A stretch of DNA of 64,000 bases, from contig NZ_KQ949095.1 of the NCBI RefSeq assembly GCF_001514305.1, positions 62,001 through 126,000 of the forward strand. Reading direction: 5' to 3'. Positions within the stretch are counted from its first letter, which is position 1. Each line of letters begins with the position of its first letter. Positions 57,024-64,000 of the stretch are shown here, piece after piece. This stretch comes from Streptomyces dysideae (lineage in GTDB: Bacteria; Actinomycetota; Actinomycetes; Streptomycetales; Streptomycetaceae). The notes beneath the pieces were generated by a model. It saw nothing but the letters and a program-made list of their open reading frames with translations. It was not told the DNA's origin and did no database searches. Both the position numbers and the translations under genes were made by a program.

Positions 57024-58444
57024 GTGAGCCCCGCCGCAGCCCCTCAGCACCCGCCCCCGCCCGCCACTCCCGCCGACGCGAAGTACCCGGACCCGATCCG
57101 GTACACGCGCAGGACGCAGGCGGGCGCGGCCACCGACGCCGTCATCGACGAGTTCGCCCCGCTGCTGGAGCCCGGCGACGTGATCATCGACGGGGGCAAC
57201 GCCCACTTCGCCGACACCCGCCGCCGCGAGGCCGCCCTGCGTGAACGTGGCATCCACTTCGTCGGCACGGGCATCTCCGGCGGTGAGGAGGGCGCCCTCG
57301 ACGGCCCGTCGATCATGGTCGGCGGATCGGCGGAGTCGTACGCCGTGCTCGGCCCGATGGTCGAGACCGTCAGCGCGAAGGTCGACGGCGAGCCGTGCGC
57401 CGCCCATGTCGGCACCGACGGTGCCGGGCACTTCGTCAAGAGGGTGCACAACGGCATCGAGTACGCCGACATGCAGCTCATCGCCGAGGCCTACGACCTG
57501 CTGCGCCAGGTCGCCGGCTACACCCGGGCACCGACGGTGCCCGGCACTTCGTCAAGAGGGTGCACAACGGCATCGAGTACGCCGACATGCAGCTCATCGC
57601 CGAGGCCTACGACCTGCTGCGCCAGGTCGCCGGCTACACCCCGGCCGAGATCGCCGACATCTTCGGGACGTGGAACGAGGGCCGGCTCGGCTCGTACCTG
57701 ATCGAGATCGCCGCCGAGGTCCTCGCCCACACCGACGCCAGGACCGGGCTGCCCTTCGTCGACGTCGTGGCGGACGCCGCCGGACAGAAGGGCACCGGCC
57801 GCTGGACCGTGCAGACGGCCCTGGACCTGGCCTCCCCGGTCACCGCGATCGCCCAGGCCACCTTCGCCCGTGCCGCCTCCGGACAGCGTGAACTGCGCGC
57901 CGCCTACGCCGGGTTGCCCGGCGGCACCACTCCCCCGCTCAGCCGCACGGAGGCCGCCCGCTTCACCTCACAGGTCGAACACGCCCTGTACGCCTCGAAG
58001 GTCGTCGCCTACGACCAGGGCTGGAAGATGATCCAGGACGCGGCCGCCGAGTACGGCTGGAAGATCGACCTCGCGGCGGTCGCCGGGATCTGGCGCGGCG
58101 GCTGCATCATCCGCGCCGCCTTCCTCGACCGTATCCGCGCCGCGTACACCGCCGACCGGGACCTGGTCAGCCTGCTGAGCGAGGAGGGCTTCGCGCGGGA
58201 GATCGGCGACGCGCAGGTGCCGTGGCGGGAGGTCGTGGCCTCCGCCGCCCGCCGTGGCATCCCGGTCCCGGCCTTCTCCGCCGCCCTCGCCCACTACGAC
58301 ACCCTGCGCGCCGGCCGTCTGCCGGCCGCCCTTCTCCATGGCCAGCGCGACTCCTTCGGCGCGCACACCTACCGGCGCACCGACCTCGACGGCGCGTTCC
58401 ACACCAACTGGGCGCGTCCCGGCCGCCCCGCGACCGAGGCCTGA
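57024..58444 (+). pseudogene. 6-phosphogluconate dehydrogenase, broken (N-terminus lost, internal 116-base duplication)
   Basis: From GAATDAVIDEFAPLLEPGD on, it follows 6PGDH: VIIDGGNAHFADTRRRE, FVGTGISGGEEGALDGPS, catalytic FVKRVHNGIEYADMQ, GTGRWTVQTALDLA, GGCIIRAAFLDRI and the C-terminal GAHTYRRTDLDG. The first ~75 residues with the NADP-binding motif are absent. A 116-base tandem duplication (57411-57641) repeats the active-site segment and shifts the frame; removing one copy restores one frame to 58444. Without the NADP domain it could not work even then. Confidence 0.9.
57411..57641. repeat. 116-base direct tandem duplication
   Basis: Copies run from 57411 and from 57527 with period 116 and one mismatch (57426 G versus 57542 C). 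Since 116 is not a multiple of three, the second copy is out of frame with the first. Near-identity implies a recent event or an assembly artefact. Confidence 0.9.
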
Positions 58445-58465
58445 GCGGGCGGCCGGGTCCGGAGT

Positions 58466-60181
58466 TCAGTGGGATTCGCGGCTGACCGCCGAGCCGCTGG
58501 AGCCGATCAGGAAGTCCAGGTCGGCTCCGGTGTCGGCCTGGAGGACGTGCTCGACGTAGAGGCGTTCCCAGCCGCGCCCGGGGTTGGCGAAGCCGGCGAC
58601 GGTCGCCTTGTCGGGGGTTCTGCGGGCGAGTTCGCCGGCGGAGACGTCGAGGTCGATGCGGCGGGCCGCGACGTCGAGGGCGATGACGTCTCCTGTCCGT
58701 ACGAGGGCGAGCGGGCCGCCGGCCGCGGCCTCCGGCGCCACGTGCAGGACGACGGTGCCGTAGGCGGTGCCGCTCATCCGGCCGTCGCAGACGCGGACCA
58801 TGTCGCGGACGCCCTGTTCGAGGAGTTTCCTCGGCAGCGGCATGTTCGCCACCTCCGGCATGCCCGGGTAGCCCTTGGGGCCGCAGCCGCGCAGGACGAG
58901 GACCGAGTCGGCGTCGACGTCGAGGTCCGGGTCGTCGACGCGGGCGTGGAAGTCCTCGATCGAGTCGAAGACGACGGCCCGGCCGCGGTGCCTGAGCAGG
59001 TGCGGGGAGGCCGCCGCGGGTTTGATGAGCGCGCCGTCGGGGGCGAGGTTGCCGCGCAGCACGGCGATGCCGCCCTCGGCGACCAGTGGCTCGGCGCGGG
59101 TGCGGATGACCTCCGGGTCCCACACCGACGCGTCGTCGAGGTGGTCGACCAGCGGCTCGCCGGTGACGGTCAGGGCCTCGGGGTCCAGGAGGTCGCGGGC
59201 CTCGCGCAGGACGGCGAGCAGGCCTCCGGCGCGGTGGAAGTCCTCCATCAGGAAACGCCCGGCCGGCTGAAGGTCGACCAGGACCGGCACCCGGGAGCCG
59301 ATGCGGTCGAAGTCGTCGAGCGACAGGTCGATGCCCAACCGGCCCGCGATCGCCAGGAGATGGACGACGGCGTTGGTCGAGCCGCCGACGGCGGCCAGCG
59401 CCACGATCGCGTTGTGGAAGGAGCCCTTGGTCAGGAAGGCGCCCGGCCGCCGGTCGACGGCGACCATGTCCACCGCCAGCCGACCGGTGCCGTGGGCGGC
59501 CTCCAGCAGCCGGCTGTCGGGAGCGGGCGTGCCGGCCACCCCGGGGACGACCGTGCCCAGGGCCTCGGCCACCAGCGCCATCGTCGAGGCGGTGCCCATC
59601 GTGTTGCAGTGCCCGCGGCTGCGGATCATCGCGGACTCGGAGCGGGTGAACTGCTCCTGCGAGAGCGTGCCGGCCCGCACCTCCTCCGACAGCCGCCACA
59701 CGTCGGTGCCACAGCCCAGCGGAGTGCCGCGGAAGGTCCCGGTCAGCATCGGGCCGCCGGGCACGACGACGGCGGGCAGATCCACCGAGGCGGCGGCCAT
59801 CAGCAGCGACGGGATGGTCTTGTCACAGCCGCCCAACAGGACCACTCCGTCAATGGGGTTGGCCCGCAGCATCTCCTCGGTGGCCATGGCCGCCATGTTC
59901 CGCCACAGCATGGCCGTGGGCCGCACCTGTGTCTCGCCCAGCGACACCACGGGCAGGTCCAGCGGGATGCCGCCCGCCTCGTGGACACCGTCGCGGACCG
60001 AGGCCGCCACCTCGTTCAGATGCGCGTTGCAAGGAGTCAGATCCGAGGCGGTGTTGGCGATGGCGATCTGCGGGCGGCCCGTGAAGGCGTCCCCCGGCAC
60101 ACCGCGGCGCATCCACGCCCGGTGGATGTAGGCGTTGCGGTCCTGACCCGCGTACCACTGGGCGCTGCGGAGCGTCGCCAT
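58466..60181 (-). CDS. IlvD/Edd-family sugar-acid dehydratase
   Basis: 571 residues, Fe-S dehydratase. Cluster Cys candidates in TPCNAHL, LLGGCDKTIPSLLMA and SRGHCNTMGTASTMALVAEA. The GHC-TMGTASTM form is typical of sugar-acid dehydratases (arabinonate/xylonate/gluconate type) rather than dihydroxy-acid dehydratase IlvD. GCGPKGYPGMPEVANMPLP and GRMSGTAYGTVVLHV follow. Start at 60181 has GGAAGGGG upstream. Divergent from the dehydrogenase at 60309; together they suggest oxidative sugar-acid catabolism. Exact substrate unknown. Confidence 0.88.
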   Translation of the reverse strand: MATLRSAQWYAGQDRNAYIHRAWMRRGVPGDAFTGRPQIAIANTASDLTPCNAHLNEVAASVRDGVHEAGGIPLDLPVVSLGETQVRPTAMLWRNMAAMATEEMLRANPIDGVVLLGGCDKTIPSLLMAAASVDLPAVVVPGGPMLTGTFRGTPLGCGTDVWRLSEEVRAGTLSQEQFTRSESAMIRSRGHCNTMGTASTMALVAEALGTVVPGVAGTPAPDSRLLEAAHGTGRLAVDMVAVDRRPGAFLTKGSFHNAIVALAAVGGSTNAVVHLLAIAGRLGIDLSLDDFDRIGSRVPVLVDLQPAGRFLMEDFHRAGGLLAVLREARDLLDPEALTVTGEPLVDHLDDASVWDPEVIRTRAEPLVAEGGIAVLRGNLAPDGALIKPAAASPHLLRHRGRAVVFDSIEDFHARVDDPDLDVDADSVLVLRGCGPKGYPGMPEVANMPLPRKLLEQGVRDMVRVCDGRMSGTAYGTVVLHVAPEAAAGGPLALVRTGDVIALDVAARRIDLDVSAGELARRTPDKATVAGFANPGRGWERLYVEHVLQADTGADLDFLIGSSGSAVSRESH

Positions 60182-60308
60182 TGAGCCCCTTCCAACAATC
60201 GACACACCGGTCTAATGTCTGGAACGCCATGGAGCATACGCACACGTCCGGCACCCCGACAGGCCTCGGTGAGGCCCGCTCGACCCCCCTCCTCTGGAGA
60301 CCTGCCTC

Positions 60309-61334
60309 GTGCACCTCATGCGCGCATTCGTCCTGACCGCCCCCGGGGAGTACGCCGTTCAGGAGGTGCCGGCACCGGTGGCCGCCCCCGGCGAGGTCGT
60401 CGTCGACGTCGAGCGGGTGGGCGTGTGCGGTACCGACGTGGAGTTCTTCACCGGCGCGATGGCCTACCTCCACCAAGGACACTCCGCGTACCCGATGCGG
60501 CTGGGCCACGAGTGGTCCGGGCGTGTGACTGCCCTCGGCGACGGTGTCGACCCGGCCTGGGTCGGGCGACGGGTCATGGGCGACACCATGCTCGGCTGCG
60601 GTAGCTGCCGCCGGTGCCAACGCGGCCGGCAGCACGTGTGCGAGAAGCGGCAGGAGGTCGGTATTCGCGGGGGCCGGGCCGGTGCCCTGGCGGAGCAGCT
60701 CGCCGTGCCGGTCTCGTCGTTGCACGTCCTGCCCGACTCGGTCGGCGCCGCGCTCGGCGCGCTGGTGGAGCCGGGCGGCAACGCCCTGCGTGCGGCGCGG
60801 GCGGCCATGCCCCGGCCCGGTGACCGTGCCCTGATCCTGGGCCCGGGGACCATCGGGCTGCTGGTCGCGATGTTCGTCCGCGCCGCCGGCGCCGAGGTGC
60901 ACCTGATGGGCCGTACCGACAGCTCGCTCGCCTTCGCCCGCGATCTGGGCTTCGAGCACGTGTGGGCGGAGGACGCCGTCCCGGACCTGTCGTTCGACGC
61001 GGTGGTCGACGCCTCGAACGCCGCCCATCTGCCCGGCCTGGCCCTGGAGTCGGTCGAGCCGGGCGGCCGCGTCGTCTACGTAGGACTGGCCGGCGAACCC
61101 AGCCGCATCGACACCCGCGCCCTCGCCCTCAGGGACGTGACCGCGGTGGGCGTCCTGTCCGCCTCCCCCGGCCTGGACGCCACGATCCGGGCGTACGCCG
61201 ACGGCTCCGTCGACCCGAGGCCGCTCGTCGCCGCGACCGTGGGCCTGGACCAGGTCGGCCCCGTCCTCGCAGGTGAGCGCCCGGTCGGCGCCGGCCCCGG
61301 ACCCAAGATCCACGTCGACCCACGCCTGAGCTGA
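60309..61334 (+). CDS. Zinc-type medium-chain dehydrogenase (polyol/sugar type)
   Basis: 341 residues. Catalytic zinc ligands in GVCGTDVEFFTG and LGHEWSGRV, structural Cys set CGSCRRCQRGRQHVC, Rossmann-like LILGPGTIGLLVAMFVRAAG. Closer in pattern to sorbitol/threonine/galactonate dehydrogenases than to AdhP. GTG at 60309 is chosen because TGGAGA ends eight bases before; ATG at 60318 is the alternative. Divergent from the sugar-acid dehydratase, consistent with one pathway. No box upstream. Confidence 0.88.
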   Translation: MHLMRAFVLTAPGEYAVQEVPAPVAAPGEVVVDVERVGVCGTDVEFFTGAMAYLHQGHSAYPMRLGHEWSGRVTALGDGVDPAWVGRRVMGDTMLGCGSCRRCQRGRQHVCEKRQEVGIRGGRAGALAEQLAVPVSSLHVLPDSVGAALGALVEPGGNALRAARAAMPRPGDRALILGPGTIGLLVAMFVRAAGAEVHLMGRTDSSLAFARDLGFEHVWAEDAVPDLSFDAVVDASNAAHLPGLALESVEPGGRVVYVGLAGEPSRIDTRALALRDVTAVGVLSASPGLDATIRAYADGSVDPRPLVAATVGLDQVGPVLAGERPVGAGPGPKIHVDPRLS

Positions 61335-61362
61335 CCGGCGACGGAAGCGATGTACCAGGGCT

Positions 61363-61697
61363 AATCGATTTCGCTACAAGTTCTGGGCCGCCAACCCCGA
61401 CGTCACGGTGAGGTTCACGCTGATCCCGAACGCCGAGTACTGCACCAAGCTCCTCGCCGACGCGGGGGCGGACGTCCTCGTCGCCGGACTGTCCATGGGT
61501 ACGACGTTCGGGACCCGCCCGCCCTTCTTCGTCACGGCACGGTGTGCGGCTCGCCTTCCACACGGAGTCCAACAGCACGCTCTGGTACGAGCGGGACATC
61601 GACCTGTTCATGCCCGTCGCTCGCGAGGCGGCCGACCCCGTGGCCGCGCTCCGGGCGCGGCCGGTCGTCGCGCGGGAGGCACGGCACGTCGAGTAGC
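61363..61697 (+). pseudogene. Relic, probably including a sugar ABC solute-binding protein
   Basis: RYKFWAANPDVTVRFTLIPN and AEYCTKLLADAGADVL (about 61372-61480) resemble the N-terminal part of extracellular sugar-binding proteins. A separate frame then gives VRLAFHTESNSTLWYERDID and LFMPVAREA ending in TAG at 61697, which I cannot assign. No start, signal peptide or continuous frame. Fits the remains of a transporter beside sugar catabolic genes. Confidence 0.45.
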
Positions 61698-61706
61698 AGG
61701 GCGTGG

Positions 61707-62672
61707 TCAGGCGCGGGGTATGCGGCCCTTGCTCCGCATCGCGGTGAGGACGCGCTGCTCGGCCAGGGCGCGGCCGGCGGCGTGCGGGGTGACGTCCCGG
61801 CGCTCGGCCTCGTCGAGGACGGTGACCGTGTTGGCGCGCAGCCTGGCCGAGACGGTCTCGAAGATGGCGGTGGTGTCGGGGCGGAAGCCGGAGTAGCGGG
61901 CGTCCATCGCGAAGGCGGCGGCGACGACACCTCCGGCGTTGCCGACGAAGTCGGGAAGCACGGTGACACCGCGCCCGGCGAGGATGGCCTGGGCGTCGGG
62001 CGAGGTGGGCAGGTTGGCGCCCTCGACGACGAGTCCGGCCTTGATGTCCTGCGCGGTGGTGTGGTCGATCACGTCCTGCAGGGCGGCGGGCACCAGGACG
62101 TCGCAGTCAACGGTGAGTTCCGCGCCGGGGGCGAGCGTCGTGCCCCGGCCGAGGCGGGTGACGAAGTGGTCGCCGTGTTCCTCGCGGGCCGTCAGGAGGT
62201 CGTCGACGTCGAGTCCGCCGGGGCCGTGCAGGGCACCATGGGCGGTGGAGACCGCCACGACGGTGGCGCCGAGTTCGGCGAACCGACGGGCGGCCGCGCT
62301 GCCGACGGCGCCGAAGCCCTGGATGGCGACGCGGGCCCCGGCCAGCGGCAGGCCCAGGCGCTGGGCCGCGGCGTCGGCGGCCTCGGCGACCCCGTAGCCG
62401 GTGACGCCGAGCTTGTCGTAGGCGACGCCGCCGAGGTGCTCGGGGGTGCCTACGGCGGCGGCGCGGTCGCCCAGCTCGTCCTGGATGACGGCGGCGTCGC
62501 TCTCGGTCAGCCCCATGTCGAGCCCCATCACGTACTCGCGGGGCACCTCGTTGGACAGGGCGCGGGCGAAGGCGCGCAGGACGGCCTCCTTGTCGCGGGC
62601 GGCGGGGTCGGCGACGATGCCGGCCTTGGCTCCGCCGTAGAACAGGTCGACGCCGGCCCACTTCCACGTCAT
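61707..62672 (-). pseudogene. Glutamate-dehydrogenase family protein, N-terminus lost by deletion
   Basis: 321 codons from MTWKWAGVDLFYGGAKAG, which normally lies about 100 residues into the enzyme. It carries the catalytic-Lys block, then the NAD domain VAIQGFGAVGSAAARRFAEL, CDVLVPAALQDVI, EGANLPTSPDAQAIL and LPDFVGNAGGVVAA. The substrate-binding start of the enzyme is missing. Its ATG overlaps the stop of the truncated oxidase gene by four bases, so a deletion appears to have joined the two genes. Probably inactive, though the frame is open and a ribosome could reach it. Confidence 0.75.
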
Positions 62673-64000
62673 GACCCGGGCGAGGCGGGCCGGACGCGGC
62701 CCTTGTAGTGGTGGTACAGGAACTCCGACTTGTACGTGGCCATGTCCACCTCGACCGGGCAGTCGGCGCTGCACCCCTTGCAGGACAGGCACAGGTCGAG
62801 GGCGTCGCGGACCTCGGTCGACCGCCAGCCGTCGGTGATCACCTCACCCTGGGTCATCTCGTAGAGCAGGCGGGCGCGGCCCCGGGTGGAGTCCTTCTCG
62901 TCGAGGGTGACCCGGTAGCTGGGGCACATGACGTCGCCGCGGTGGGCGGCGGTACGGCACTTTCCGACGCCGACGCAGCGGCGGGCGGCCTTGGCGAAGT
63001 CGCCGTCGTCGGAGTGGAGGGGGAAGACTGTGGTGAGCGGCAGCGGCGTGCGGTGCGGGCTGACCCTGAGGTTGCCGTCCACGGGCAGCGGCCGCACGAT
63101 CATGCCGGGGTTGAGGCCGTTGTCGGGGTCCCAGAGGTTCTTGAACTCCTCGAACAGGGCGATGACTTCAGGCCCGTACATGAGCGGCAGCAGTTCGGAG
63201 CGTGCCTGGCCGTCGCCGTGTTCGCCGGACAGGGAGCCGCCGTGCGCGGTGACGAGCTCGGCGGCGTCGGTGACGAAGGCGCGGAAGACGGCGGTGCCCT
63301 GTTCGGTGGTGAAGTCGAAGTCGATACGGACGTGCAGGCAGCCCTCACCGAAGTGGCCGTAGACCGCGCCCCGCAGGTCGTGCCGTTCCAGCAGCTGGAT
63401 GAACTGGCGTAGGTAGGAGCCGAGTCGGTCTGGCGGGACGGCCGCGTCCTCCCAGCCGGGCCAGGCTTCGGAGCCTCCCCCAGCCCCAGGGGGCTGGGAG
63501 GTGCCCCCGGGCAGGCGGGTGGCCAGGCCCGCTCCGTCCTCACGGATCCGCCACAGCCGTCGGGCACGGGCGGGATCGGTGACGACCTCGGTGCCGGTGC
63601 AGCCCGTGGCCTGCCGGGCGGTCTCGGCGAGTTCGGCCGCACGCAGGGGCAACTCGTCTGCCTCACCGCCGAGTTCGGCGAACAGCCAGGCCCGGGCGGC
63701 GGGCAGGCTGTCGATCGCCGCGCGGGTCTCGGGGCGGGTGACGATGTCGGTCAGCGCCTGGTCGAGTCCCTCCAGAGCCAGCAACGGGTGCCCCAGCAGG
63801 GCGGGCACGGCGTCGGCCGCGGCGCCGGCGTCCTGGAAGCCGAGGACGACGAGAGCCCGGGCGGGGGGCGGGGAGACCAGTCGGACGGTCGCCGAGAGGA
63901 CGACGGCGAGCGTGCCCTCGCTGCCGACCAGAGCACGGGCGGGATTGAACCGGCGCTCGGGCAGCAGGTGTTCCAGCGCGTAGCCCGACACCTGCCGCGG
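62669..64000 (-). CDS. FAD-linked oxidase with Fe-S region, C-terminally truncated (5' end outside window)
   Basis: At least 443 residues in the window; the gene runs off the right edge. GlcD/Dld-type FAD domain (LVGSEGTLAVVLSATVRLVS), FAD-oxidase C domain (AVYGHFGEGCLHVRIDFDF; GSLSGEHGDGQARSELLP; NLWDPDNGLNPG), then ferredoxin Cys CVGVGKCR, MCPSYRV and CLSCKGCSADCPVEVDMATYK. Normal fused proteins continue with CCG domains; here it stops after YHHYKGRVRP. A palindromic element at 63474-63510 adds about eleven Gly/Pro-rich residues in frame. Probably a damaged lactate/glycolate-type oxidase. Confidence 0.82.
   Translation of the reverse strand, partial: PRQVSGYALEHLLPERRFNPARALVGSEGTLAVVLSATVRLVSPPPARALVVLGFQDAGAAADAVPALLGHPLLALEGLDQALTDIVTRPETRAAIDSLPAARAWLFAELGGEADELPLRAAELAETARQATGCTGTEVVTDPARARRLWRIREDGAGLATRLPGGTSQPPGAGGGSEAWPGWEDAAVPPDRLGSYLRQFIQLLERHDLRGAVYGHFGEGCLHVRIDFDFTTEQGTAVFRAFVTDAAELVTAHGGSLSGEHGDGQARSELLPLMYGPEVIALFEEFKNLWDPDNGLNPGMIVRPLPVDGNLRVSPHRTPLPLTTVFPLHSDDGDFAKAARRCVGVGKCRTAAHRGDVMCPSYRVTLDEKDSTRGRARLLYEMTQGEVITDGWRSTEVRDALDLCLSCKGCSADCPVEVDMATYKSEFLYHHYKGRVRPASPGS
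63474..63510. repeat. Short palindromic element (copy 2), inside a coding sequence
   Basis: Arms CCTCCCCCAGCCCC (63474-63487) and GGGGCTGGGAGG (63490-63501), then GTGCCCCCGG. The GGAGGTGCCCCCGG core (63497-63510) is shared with the element at 21615. Translated as a TSQPPGAGGG-like insert in an otherwise conserved region. Confidence 0.65.

Noticed and set aside
58466..60181. Calling the dehydratase IlvD (branched-chain amino acid biosynthesis)
   Set aside because: The GHC-TMGTASTM cluster motif and the divergent polyol-type dehydrogenase favour a sugar-acid dehydratase.

Overview
The window is very GC-rich actinobacterial DNA, most likely from a Streptomyces chromosome. This is inferred from codon use, GTG starts, gene families and the density of operons with 4-base start/stop overlaps. 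No rRNA, tRNA, integrase, IS element or CRISPR array was seen. From about 0 to 57 kb the content closely resembles the hypoxia/dormancy regulon that DevR (DosR) controls in Mycobacterium and OsdR controls in Streptomyces. It holds eight universal stress proteins, three Acg-type nitroreductases, a USP/P-type ATPase pair, CBS and cyclic-nucleotide sensors, a full narGHJI nitrate reductase with divergent narK, pyridoxamine-oxidase-like flavin proteins, a short ribosome-hibernation-type protein, an Rv1733c-like membrane protein, one GAF histidine kinase and two NarL/DevR-type response regulators.

The most striking feature is a near-palindromic 14-base box, GGGCCGNNCGGCCC and close variants. It sits about 40 to 125 bases upstream of almost every transcription unit between 3.4 and 56.3 kb. 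Eight sites match perfectly. Two overlap head to tail in front of the DevR-like gene at 49948-50640, one lies inside the narI coding sequence in front of the next gene, and one survives next to a decayed gene. None was seen right of 56.3 kb, so the regulon island seems to end there.

Layout. 0-4 kb: polyphosphate kinase 2 tail, a USP-alcohol dehydrogenase-USP operon, DoxX. 4.5-9 kb: SulP relic, carbamate kinase, cNMP-binding protein, CBS-BON protein, response regulator, nitroreductase. 9-20.5 kb: Ca-type ATPase with USP, divergent USP, broken ABC transporter, second nitroreductase, USP-phosphomutase-GH65 phosphorylase operon. 20.8-25.6 kb: DUF4389 membrane protein, single USP, flavodoxin, small membrane protein, cNMP/CBS relics, lipoprotein, Rossmann-like protein. 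25.6-33.8 kb: narIJHG and narK. 34-39.6 kb: USP and a four-gene 2-oxoacid:ferredoxin oxidoreductase operon ending in an iron-sulfur flavoprotein. 39.7-46.5 kb: GAF regulator, aldehyde dehydrogenase, alcohol dehydrogenase and proton-translocating transhydrogenase. 46.9-50.6 kb: sensor kinase, GAPDH, response regulator. 50.9-57 kb: hibernation-type protein, flavin proteins including an HTH fusion, USP, STAS protein, third nitroreductase, Rv1733c-like protein. 57-64 kb: an unrelated, eroded region with a broken 6-phosphogluconate dehydrogenase, sugar-acid dehydratase, dehydrogenase, and truncated glutamate dehydrogenase and FAD oxidase.

Working model (inference): when oxygen falls, the kinase and one or both regulators switch on many small units through the box. 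Nitrate serves as electron acceptor; the 2-oxoacid oxidoreductase, aldehyde/alcohol dehydrogenases and transhydrogenase rebalance reduced cofactors; polyphosphate, carbamoyl phosphate and disaccharide phosphorolysis spare ATP; the hibernation-type protein and USPs support quiescence. The window also carries at least seven relics or deletion fusions, so the region has been repeatedly rearranged.
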